Source: JBFMGD01 sp040751775 (GTDB taxonomy: Bacteria; Bacillota; Dethiobacteria; DTU022). From it: a DNA stretch of 64,000 bases. The stretch spans positions 1-64,000 of the forward strand of contig JBFMGD010000007.1 of assembly GCA_040751775.1 (NCBI GenBank). The letters run 5' to 3'. The notes below the pieces were generated by a model. That model worked only from the letters and a program-made list of their open reading frames with translations. It was not told the DNA's origin and did not search any database. Positions 31,935 through 39,300 of this stretch are shown here, in pieces; position 1 is the stretch's first letter; every line of letters starts with the position of its first letter. Position numbers and translations under genes: made by a program.

Positions 31935-33702
31935 TCAGCAAGAACTGAAGGTGGAGGAGGGGGTAACCGTTCTCGAGGCCGCCCGCAAATTCGGCATCGA
32001 TATACCGACCCTCTGCTACCTGAAAGATTTAAACGCCCCCGCCGCATGCCGGGTATGCCTGGTTCAAGTGGAGGGCAGGCCGACAATGGATCCGGCCTGC
32101 GTCCTGGCGGTTCAGGAGGGAATGATTGTCCAAACCCATACTCCGGAAATCCTGGCCGCCCGAAAGCAGATCATCGAACTGCTCCTCTCGGATCATCCTT
32201 TCGAATGCCTGACCTGCGAACGCAACCTGAATTGTGAGCTGCAACGGATGGCCAAGCGATACGGGGTCAGAGATCTCCGGTTGGAGGGCAGCCGGAACCA
32301 TTTTCCAATCGACGACCTCTCGCCGTCTGTAGTGCGCGAACCGGACAAATGCATCCGCTGCCGCCGCTGTATCTCCATCTGTGAGTACTATCAGGCGGTC
32401 GGCATTTATCGCATGGTCGAACGCTCTTTTAACGCCGTGGCCGGGCCTGCCTACAACGGTTCCCTGATGGAGACGCCCTGCATTTATTGCGGGCAGTGCA
32501 TCACCGTCTGCCCGACAGGGGCGCTGCGCGAGCAGGATTCAACAAGCCGGGTCTGGGAGGCGCTGCAGGATCCCGATCTGCACGTGATTGTGCAAACCGC
32601 CCCTTCGATCCGCTCCACGATCGGTGAAGAGTTCGGTTACCCCGTGGGCGCCCTCGTCACCGGGCAAATGGTCGCATCGCTGCGCCGCCTTGGCTTTGAC
32701 CGGGTGTTCGATGACTGTTTTGGCGCCGATGTGACGGTAATGGAAGAAGCCGCGGAGTTGATGGAGCGGCTCGCTAGCGGCGGACCCTTTCCCCAGTTTA
32801 CATCCTGCTGCCCCAGCTGGATCCGCTTCTGTGAAAGTTTTTACCCGGACTTAATCGATAACCTTTCCGAGGTTAAATCACCCCAGCAGATTTTCGGCGC
32901 CCTGGCCAAAACTTACTACGCCCGGGAAGCCGGCATCGACCCGGCCAAGATATTCTGTGTCTCGATCATGCCCTGCGTCTCTAAAAAATACGAATTGCTG
33001 CGCCCGGAAATGAACGACAGCGGTTACCGGGACGTGGACGCGGAGCTGAGCACGCGCGAATTCGCTCAAATGCTTTTCCAGGCCGGCATTGATTTGCGAA
33101 AAATGCCGGAAGAAGACTTCGATTCACCATTGGGCAGCGCCAGCGGCGCCGGCGTAATCTTCGGTTCCACCGGGGGAGTTTTGGAGGCCGCCCTGCGCAC
33201 CGTCTACGAGTGGCTAACCGGTGAGGAGCTGCAGCAGGTGGAATTCCCGGAAGTACGCTCCCAGGAATATAAGGATGCGGAAATTCAAATGGGGGATCAG
33301 CGAATTAAAGTAGCGGTCGCCCGGGGTACCGGGGAGGCGCGCCGGCTGATCGAAGCGTTATTAAAGGGCGAGAAAGAATATCACTTTGTCGAGATTATGG
33401 CCTGCCCCTCCGGGTGCGTCGGCGGCGGCGGCCAGCCGATTTACATCGAAACCAATGACTGGAACGAGCAGGTGGCGCACCGCTCCCGCCGGGCCGGAGG
33501 CCTCTTTGAACAGGATCGACAGAAAGAGTGCCGCAAATCCCATGCCAACCCGGCAATAATTAAACTTTACGCAGACTTCCTGGATCACCCCGGCAGTGAA
33601 ACAGCTCACCGCCTGCTGCACACCGGTTATGTATTCCGAAAGCTGTATGCGCCGGAGCCGCTTCCTAAAAAGGAACACAAGCAAAAGGTGCAGCCGCTGT
33701 AA
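31915..33702 (+). CDS. hydA: HydA, catalytic subunit of electron-bifurcating [FeFe] hydrogenase
   Basis: A 595-residue [FeFe] hydrogenase. An N-terminal [2Fe-2S] domain (LCYLKDLNAPAACRVCLVQVEG), a His/Cys [4Fe-4S] segment (DHPFECLTCERNLNCELQ) and two ferredoxin motifs (CIRCRRCISICEY, CIYCGQCITVCPTGAL) lead to the H-cluster domain. Its three signatures are FTSCCPSWIRF, IMPCVSKKYE and EIMACPSGCVGGGGQP. QTAPSIRSTIGEEFG and the proton-path Cys in DDCFGADVTVMEEA are present. AGGAGG lies before the ATG. The enzyme makes or consumes H2 using NADH and ferredoxin simultaneously. The maturases HydEFG are not in the window. Its stop is 1 bp from the end of a convergent gene. Confidence 0.97.
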   Translation: MPKLIIDQQELKVEEGVTVLEAARKFGIDIPTLCYLKDLNAPAACRVCLVQVEGRPTMDPACVLAVQEGMIVQTHTPEILAARKQIIELLLSDHPFECLTCERNLNCELQRMAKRYGVRDLRLEGSRNHFPIDDLSPSVVREPDKCIRCRRCISICEYYQAVGIYRMVERSFNAVAGPAYNGSLMETPCIYCGQCITVCPTGALREQDSTSRVWEALQDPDLHVIVQTAPSIRSTIGEEFGYPVGALVTGQMVASLRRLGFDRVFDDCFGADVTVMEEAAELMERLASGGPFPQFTSCCPSWIRFCESFYPDLIDNLSEVKSPQQIFGALAKTYYAREAGIDPAKIFCVSIMPCVSKKYELLRPEMNDSGYRDVDAELSTREFAQMLFQAGIDLRKMPEEDFDSPLGSASGAGVIFGSTGGVLEAALRTVYEWLTGEELQQVEFPEVRSQEYKDAEIQMGDQRIKVAVARGTGEARRLIEALLKGEKEYHFVEIMACPSGCVGGGGQPIYIETNDWNEQVAHRSRRAGGLFEQDRQKECRKSHANPAIIKLYADFLDHPGSETAHRLLHTGYVFRKLYAPEPLPKKEHKQKVQPL

Positions 33703-33703
33703 C

Positions 33704-35473
33704 TTAAGTCGTACGTTTATTAAAAAGGAGCTCAAAGCGGGGCAGCTTAAAACGGCGCCGCCGCTGGATTTGATTGAGCGAACTGTCACCGGCCGTAACC
33801 ACCTGGAGGCGGCGTGTTCGATCCGACAGCCGTTCGAGGAAGCGGGAGAAGCCGCTAACAGCCTGGTCGGAAGCGAAGCGCAGACCCTCGGTATTCACTA
33901 CCAGGTGAAAACTGTGGCGGGGGAGAAGTCCTTTCAAAGACTTGTTCAACTCCAGGAGTGTCAACCGGCTGACAGCACCTCGCAGGCGCAGGTATAATAC
34001 CCCTTGTTTATCGGTGAGTGATATTTTCAGCGGCATTTCAACCGCCGGTACTTGCCTGTTATGACCGGGCTTCAGCAACCGGTAGAGCAGGGGTACGGGC
34101 TTCGGCTCGAGATTTTGCATTTTCCGAAGAAGCTGGTCATACCACCGGTTCTTTCTTTCAAAATGGCGCACCAACCACCAACCGATCCCCCTGTATATTG
34201 AAGAGCCCCAACCGGTAACCGCAATATTCCGAAAGACATGGCGTAATGCATAGAACCGCTTTAACGCCTTGACCGTTTCATTCTGGAGCTGCTCCGGGGT
34301 CATCAAGGCCGGCTGGAAAACGGCATGGTGGCCGTCGTATAGTGCCCACTCCCTGGTCAGCAGCCTGCCGGCCGCTTCAAGATGGTCAAACAGAGGTGTC
34401 CCCGGCAGAGGGGTAAGGGTCAGGAACTGGACGCTGTCCACCCTGGTCTCCAGGGCAAAATCAACGGTGTCGCGGATAGTCTGCACCGTATCACTGTCGC
34501 TGCCGAAAACAAACATCCCGTGCACCCGGATTCCGTACTGGTGGAAACGGCGTACACATAACCGAATGTCTTCCACGGTTTGCTGTTTATTATACCTTTC
34601 CAGTGTTTCAGGATTAATCGACTCAAGCCCGATGTAGACGATCCTGGCCCCGGCCCGGCGCATCAACCGGACCAGTTCTTCATCCCGGGCCACTTCCACC
34701 CGGACCTGGGCGCCCCACCCTTTGATCCCGATCTGCCGATCAATCATACCGTGCAGCAGTTCCCTGCTGCGCGCGGGATTGGCGGTAAAGTTATCATCAC
34801 AAAAAAAGACATGCCGGCCGCGGTACGCGGACAGCTCTTTTAAAACACTGTCGGTGCTGCGGAAACGGTAGCGCCGTCCGAACATCGGTGTTACACTGCA
34901 GAAGTTACAGTTGAAAGGGCAACCGCGTGAAGTCATCACCGGAATACTGCGCAGCGGTTTCTGCCCGTCAAAAAGGGTCAGGTCAGGAAAGGGCAGTTGG
35001 TCCATCTCCACCCGGCAAGCGGCACAGGGATTATGGACCGCTGCACCTTCATGCAAATAGGAGATACCGGGGACGTCAGAGGGCAACTCTCCCGCCTCCA
35101 GCGCCCGCACCAGCGGTAAAAAGGTGAGATCAGCTTCGCCGCGGACAACATAGTCGGCGTATTGCAGAGCTTCGTCAGTCATGTACGTGGCGTGGATACC
35201 GCCAAGCACCACGGGGATGTTGTGAGAGCGGAGGTAGCCGGCCATCCGGTATGCCTCCCGGCTGGTCGAGGTGGTCGTAGATATGCCGATCAAATCAGCA
35301 TCGAAAATTCCGGACCAAGGTATGGAACTGCCTGTGCCCATGTAAATACTGACCGAGTAACCGGCGGCTTTCAACTGGGCACCCAATAACGGCAAGCCCA
35401 ACCTGGGCATGCGCACACTTTTATAAACGTGATCCTCCCTAGACTGCGGCTCAATTAAGATAATGCGTTTCAT
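33704..35473 (-). CDS. B12-binding radical SAM protein with extra C-terminal STAS-like domain
   Basis: A 589-residue protein. An N-terminal cobalamin-binding domain (residues 1-125: RMPRLGLPLLGAQLKAAGYSV, VVLGGIHATYM) precedes the radical SAM core with C-x3-C-x2-C in RGCPFNCNFCS near residue 190, then VYIGLESINPETLERYNK. Members methylate unactivated carbons or act in lipid and cofactor synthesis. Residues from about 485 to 589 form a separate alpha/beta unit (LYLRLRGAVSRLTLLELNKSL ... FHLVVNTEGLRFASDQAVSGFSRFLERLSD) that looks like a STAS domain, an unusual partner (inference). ATG at 35473 is favoured because the earlier ATG touches GGAGGG. It is convergent with hydA. Confidence 0.85.
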   Translation of the reverse strand: MKRIILIEPQSREDHVYKSVRMPRLGLPLLGAQLKAAGYSVSIYMGTGSSIPWSGIFDADLIGISTTTSTSREAYRMAGYLRSHNIPVVLGGIHATYMTDEALQYADYVVRGEADLTFLPLVRALEAGELPSDVPGISYLHEGAAVHNPCAACRVEMDQLPFPDLTLFDGQKPLRSIPVMTSRGCPFNCNFCSVTPMFGRRYRFRSTDSVLKELSAYRGRHVFFCDDNFTANPARSRELLHGMIDRQIGIKGWGAQVRVEVARDEELVRLMRRAGARIVYIGLESINPETLERYNKQQTVEDIRLCVRRFHQYGIRVHGMFVFGSDSDTVQTIRDTVDFALETRVDSVQFLTLTPLPGTPLFDHLEAAGRLLTREWALYDGHHAVFQPALMTPEQLQNETVKALKRFYALRHVFRNIAVTGWGSSIYRGIGWWLVRHFERKNRWYDQLLRKMQNLEPKPVPLLYRLLKPGHNRQVPAVEMPLKISLTDKQGVLYLRLRGAVSRLTLLELNKSLKGLLPRHSFHLVVNTEGLRFASDQAVSGFSRFLERLSDRTRRLQVVTAGDSSLNQIQRRRRFKLPRFELLFNKRTT

Positions 35474-35663
35474 CTGCATCCCTCCATTTATTGAAGCTCC
35501 GGGCTAATACTTAGCATGATACCAGAAACGAGCATTTATGCGAGCTCGGAACTGTTTAAGCTGGAGAGAGCGATCATAACACGCAAAATGAAGAAAAAGG
35601 AATAAGCAAATTTTCAACCGCTTATTCCGATTATACATAGAATCCAGAATATTATGTAAAGCC

Positions 35664-35996
35664 TTAGAAATTAAATTTACTGCTGAACTGACCGATAAGC
35701 GGCAACTCTTTTGCATTACCGGATAAAGCATTAATAATACCCATAATTGTGAATACAAGCAGAACGATGTAACCGATAGTGCCGACAATCCAGCCGAGAA
35801 TCGGGATTATGAAGATAACGGATAACGCGACCCAGGCGAGCAGGAGAACGATTCCCTGCTTGGCATGAAACTGAGCAAAAGGACTATCTTTCTTTGCCAG
35901 CAACGGAACCAACACTAACAAACCCAAATACGCCAAAAACGCCATTACCTTGTTTTCCTGGATATCTTCCGGTGTATACACAACGCTAGTTTCCAT
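35664..35996 (-). CDS. DUF4870/Tic20-like small membrane protein
   Basis: A 110-residue membrane protein. After YTPEDIQENKVMAFLAYLGLLVLVPLLAKKDSPFAQFHAKQGIVLLL, three hydrophobic helices (residues 17-35, 50-72, 73-95) follow, with conserved FHAKQG between the first two. This is the DUF4870-like pattern, whose function is unknown. AAGGAGATAC precedes the ATG at 35996. It stands alone between the radical SAM gene and a divergent CD225-type gene. Confidence 0.82.
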   Translation of the reverse strand: METSVVYTPEDIQENKVMAFLAYLGLLVLVPLLAKKDSPFAQFHAKQGIVLLLAWVALSVIFIIPILGWIVGTIGYIVLLVFTIMGIINALSGNAKELPLIGQFSSKFNF

Positions 35997-36217
35997 TATA
36001 GTATCTCCTTTCTAAAGGTTAATCTGTCTGTATTATACTAAATTGATTATGGTAATTCAAGCAAAATATAGAGGTTCTTATTTAATACGGGCCTTTACGA
36101 GCCAACCCCGTCTAGCGATCTTTTATGTTTTTTTAATGAAGCAGAAGGTATTTGCAACCCCATACTCGAATAATTTGATAGCATAACGCGGTTAAACCTG
36201 TGTAAGGAGGTGATTCT

Positions 36218-36529
36218 TTGTCAGAGTACGTACCGCCGCCACCGCCGGATACAACGGCCACCAGTGTGCCGAATTATCTTGTTTTTGCGATCCTGGTTAC
36301 CATATTTTGTTGTCTTCCCTTCGGGATTATTGCGATTGTCTTTGCCGCCCAGGTTAACTCGAAGCTGGCTGCAGGGGATATTCAAGGCGCCGAACAAAGT
36401 TCGAAAAAAGCAAAGACATGGTGTTGGGTTGCCTTATTCGTTGGTATCGCCTGGATAGTCATCTTCGGTATATTTTCCTTGTTTATGGGAACCCTGCCGT
36501 TTTTTCTGGATGGATTTTCAACCTATTAA
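36218..36529 (+). CDS. CD225/dispanin-domain small membrane protein
   Basis: A 103-residue protein with a Pro-rich N-terminus (YVPPPPP) and two membrane segments. FAILVTIFCCLPFGIIAIVFAAQVNSKLAAGDIQGAEQSSKKAKTWCWVALFVG is the CD225 (IFITM-like) signature, including the CC pair and the G-D loop before the second helix. Bacterial dispanins are of unknown function. AAGGAGGTGATTC precedes the TTG at 36218; another frame from 36210 is a shadow. It is divergent from the DUF4870 gene, and such proteins often occur together in Bacillota. Confidence 0.85.
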   Translation: MSEYVPPPPPDTTATSVPNYLVFAILVTIFCCLPFGIIAIVFAAQVNSKLAAGDIQGAEQSSKKAKTWCWVALFVGIAWIVIFGIFSLFMGTLPFFLDGFSTY

Positions 36530-36597
36530 ACGGAGCTTTTGCAAGAGAATTACATACAGGCGCGGTTGTTTACGGGTAGACCAATTGACCATCTGAC

Positions 36598-36651
36598 GGG
36601 GTTAGGCTGTTCTACGGGAATACATCCCGGAGAAACACTAATCCCTTTTTT
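36598..36651 (+). terminator. Two-stem terminator-like structure
   Basis: An outer stem GGGGTTAG / CTAATCCC encloses an inner CGGGA / TCCCG hairpin and runs straight into TTTTTT. It follows the CD225-type gene by 69 bp. The branched form is unusual for a terminator, so a small structured RNA is an alternative. Confidence 0.55.
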
Positions 36652-36751
36652 ATAATCGACAACTGAGGGGGAAAATACCGGAGCATCGGTTTAATTTACC
36701 GGCAGGGCCAGGAGATAATTTGTGGAATGCTTAGTTTAAAGAGGTGATTAA

Positions 36752-37339
36752 ATGGGTTACTTGCTTGCTGTTTCATCAAGCCCGCGGCGCGAAGGCAACA
36801 GTGAGTTGCTTTTAAAGTCTTTCACAGAGGGGGCGCAAAAAGCGGGGCAAAGGGTGGAAACAGTCCGTCTCAACGAATTAAATTATCGTCCCTGCCAGGC
36901 CTGTGACCGCTGCGCCACCACCGGCAGATGCGTGCTCAAGGACGATATGCAGCGCCTTTATCCGCTGGTTGAATCAGCCGGCGGTATCGTACTGGCCACG
37001 CCGGTCTACTTTGGCAGCTTGTCCGCCCAGTTAAAAATGTTAATTGACCGGTTTCAATGCTGGTGGCACGCCAAGTACCGCTTGGAGAAACCGTTCGTGC
37101 GCCCGGAGGAAAACCGGCCCGGCTATATAATCTGCACCGGAGCTTTACAAAAAGCGGAGTTCTGTGAAAGCGCCGTGGCGATTATTAAAGTATTTTACCG
37201 CAATATCAACTATCAACACTCAGGAACACTGTGCCGGCGGGGCTACGATCAAAAAGGCAGCATTAAAGATGACCCGGTCAACCTGGAAAACGCCTATCAA
37301 GCCGGTTTAAGCTTTGGTTCAAAAGATATGCCGCGGTAA
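36752..37339 (+). CDS. NAD(P)H-dependent FMN reductase / iron-sulfur flavoprotein-like
   Basis: A 195-residue flavodoxin-fold protein. The FMN phosphate loop SSSPRREGNSELLL is at the N-terminus, ATPVYFGSLSAQLKMLIDRF near residue 80, and a CxxC pair in CQACDRCATTGRC near residue 50, as in iron-sulfur flavoproteins of Clostridia and archaea. It probably reduces quinones, flavins or metals using a low-potential donor (inference). GAGGTG precedes the ATG. It is followed after 29 bp by an aldehyde dehydrogenase on the same strand, so the two are likely one operon. Confidence 0.85.
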   Translation: MGYLLAVSSSPRREGNSELLLKSFTEGAQKAGQRVETVRLNELNYRPCQACDRCATTGRCVLKDDMQRLYPLVESAGGIVLATPVYFGSLSAQLKMLIDRFQCWWHAKYRLEKPFVRPEENRPGYIICTGALQKAEFCESAVAIIKVFYRNINYQHSGTLCRRGYDQKGSIKDDPVNLENAYQAGLSFGSKDMPR

Positions 37340-37368
37340 GAAACCGTGCGTCAAGGAGGGATTAGGCT

Positions 37369-38916
37369 TTGTTAAATGATTTTACTAACGAACCGTTTGT
37401 GAATTTTTCCGTGCAGGCCAACCGTGAAGCTATGGAGAAAGCGATTACCGCGGCCGAGCAAGCCGTCGCCTTCGATTACCCGCTGGTGATCAACGGCGAG
37501 AGCATCTTCACCGAAAATAAAATTTCATCCTTAAACCCATCGCGGATTGAACAGGTCGTCGGCCGTATCGCTGCGGGAGATCAAGAGTTGGCGGAAAAAG
37601 CGATGCAGGCTGCCCTGGACGCCTTTGACAGCTGGAGCCGGCTGGCCCCGGAGGAAAGGGCCCGCTACCTGTTTAAAGCAGCCGCGATCATACGGCGGCG
37701 CAAGTTTGCACTGGCGGCGGCTATGATCCTTGAGGTAGGGAAAAACTGGGCTGAAGCTGATGCGGATGTGGCCGAGGCGATCGATTTCCTGGAGTTTTAC
37801 GGCCGGGAAGCACTGCGCCTGGCCGAACGCCAGCCTCTGACCCGGTTGGTTGGAGAAGACAACGAGCTTTACTATATCCCGCTCGGGGTGGGAGTGATCA
37901 TCTCTCCCTGGAACTTCCCCCTGGCTATCCTAGCCGGCATGGCTGCAGGCCCGCTGGTCATGGGTAATACCGTGATCATGAAGCCGGCCAGCAACGCCCC
38001 GGTGATCGCCTCCAAGTTCATGGAAATTATGCAGGAAGCCGGTTTGCCGCCGGGCGTGATGAATCTGCTGCCCGGCAGCGGCGCGGCAGTGGGCGATTAC
38101 CTGGTCCGGCACCCCAAAACCCGTTTTATCAACTTCACCGGCTCACGGGAAGTGGGTTTAAAAATCGCCGAGCAGGGCGGTAAAATCAGCGCCGGCCAGA
38201 TCTGGATCAAGCGGGTCAGTGCAGAGATGGGCGGTAAAGACGCCATTATCGTGGATCGGGAAGCAGATCTTGAAGCGGCGGTGGACGGTATCATCACTTC
38301 GGCATTCGGTTTTCAAGGGCAGAAGTGCTCCGCCTGTTCGCGGGCGATTATTGACAAAGCAGTCTACGACCAGGTAGCCGAAGGCGTGGTGGCCAGGACA
38401 AAACAGATCGTCGTCGGCCCGGTGAAGGATTTCGGCAATTACCTGGGACCGGTGATCGATCAGGCGGCCATGGATAAAATCCTCGGCTATATTAAGATCG
38501 GCAAACAGGAAGGAAAGCTGCTCTGCGGCGGTAATAGGGCCCGGGAAGACGGTTACTTTGTGGAACCGACCGTATTCGGCGCAGTCAGCCCCAAAGCGCG
38601 CATCGCCCGCGAAGAAATCTTCGGTCCGGTGCTGGCGCTGATTAAAGCAGAACATTTTGATGAAGCCCTGTTAATCGCCAACGATACTGAGTACGGCCTA
38701 ACCGGGGCTGTCTACTCGGGCAACCGGGCTAAGCTGGAGCAAGCGCGCCGGGAGTTCTTCGTCGGCAACCTTTATTTCAACCGGAAATGCACCGGCGCCA
38801 TGGTGGGAGCCCAGCCCTTCGGCGGGTACAATATGTCCGGCACCTGTGCTAAAGCCGGCGGCAGGGACTACCTGCTTCTCTTCTCCCAGGCGAAGTTGGT
38901 AGCGGAAAAAATGTAA
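37369..38916 (+). CDS. rocA: Aldehyde dehydrogenase, RocA/PutA-type (glutamate semialdehyde)
   Basis: A 515-residue NAD(P)-dependent aldehyde dehydrogenase. Key elements are IISPWNFPLAI, the catalytic Asn region, AEMGGKDAIIV, the catalytic Cys in FGFQGQKCSACSR and the C-terminal GAQPFGGYNMSGTCAKAGGRDYL. KCSACSR and PFGGYNMSGTCAKAGG are typical of L-glutamate gamma-semialdehyde (1-pyrroline-5-carboxylate) dehydrogenases, which finish proline and arginine catabolism. TTG at 37369 follows GGAGGG at good spacing. No proline dehydrogenase is near. The long palindrome at 38929 probably ends the transcript. Confidence 0.88.
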   Translation: MLNDFTNEPFVNFSVQANREAMEKAITAAEQAVAFDYPLVINGESIFTENKISSLNPSRIEQVVGRIAAGDQELAEKAMQAALDAFDSWSRLAPEERARYLFKAAAIIRRRKFALAAAMILEVGKNWAEADADVAEAIDFLEFYGREALRLAERQPLTRLVGEDNELYYIPLGVGVIISPWNFPLAILAGMAAGPLVMGNTVIMKPASNAPVIASKFMEIMQEAGLPPGVMNLLPGSGAAVGDYLVRHPKTRFINFTGSREVGLKIAEQGGKISAGQIWIKRVSAEMGGKDAIIVDREADLEAAVDGIITSAFGFQGQKCSACSRAIIDKAVYDQVAEGVVARTKQIVVGPVKDFGNYLGPVIDQAAMDKILGYIKIGKQEGKLLCGGNRAREDGYFVEPTVFGAVSPKARIAREEIFGPVLALIKAEHFDEALLIANDTEYGLTGAVYSGNRAKLEQARREFFVGNLYFNRKCTGAMVGAQPFGGYNMSGTCAKAGGRDYLLLFSQAKLVAEKM

Positions 38917-38928
38917 AAAAAGGTAGCC

Positions 38929-38963
38929 AAATAGCTAGCGGTGCCGGGCACCGCTAGCTATTT
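38929..38963. terminator. Perfect 17-bp-arm palindrome / bidirectional terminator
   Basis: Arms 38929-38945 and 38947-38963 are exact complements around a single G, with core GGTGCC/GGCACC. A T-run follows on the plus strand, so it should end rocA. On the minus strand it contains the stop codon of the HesB-like selenoprotein and follows its message. Same design as 16396-16430. Confidence 0.8.
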
Positions 38964-39230
38964 TTCCAATACCGACAACCCCTTAAACAGCCACCAGCCC
39001 CGGTAGTCTACCACTAGCTTTTTCCCCGCCAGTTCATCTTTGACGTAAAAGACAAGCCCGTCCAGTTCAACCTTCGAGTAGCCTTCCTTTTGCTTCGGTT
39101 CTCCTGCTTTCACGGCAGTTGTCACTGAGCAGCCTGCTCAGCCGCTGTGATAAAGGCGGTAAATGGTATAACTGCCCGCTTGTTTGGCCAGATAATCTCT
39201 GGCGCGCTCGGCGACCTCAACCTGAATCAA
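38958..39230 (-). CDS. HesB-like selenoprotein (Sec at codon 31, UGA)
   Basis: Read on the minus strand from TTG at 39230 (after AAGGTG) the frame runs MIQVEVAERARDYLAKQ, then YTIYRLYHSG, an in-frame TGA at 39140-39138, then AGCSVTTAVKAGEPK and DGLVFYVKDELAGKKLVVDYR, ending at TAG 38960. With Sec at the TGA it is a 90-residue HesB/IscA-fold protein, with the Sec-x2-Cys pair in the position of the family's first conserved Cys. HesB-like selenoproteins are a known bacterial group. A small hairpin (CAGT-GACA-ACTG, 39127-39116) with G first in its loop lies 10 nt past the UGA, suitable for a bacterial SECIS. Role is probably redox or iron-sulfur related (inference). It lies 70 bp downstream of tkt. 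Confidence 0.78.
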
Positions 39231-39300
39231 CCTGACACCTTCTTTCTCAAAATGATATTATGTTTACAAAAAGAGCTATCCAAAACCAGTCGGCCCTGGG

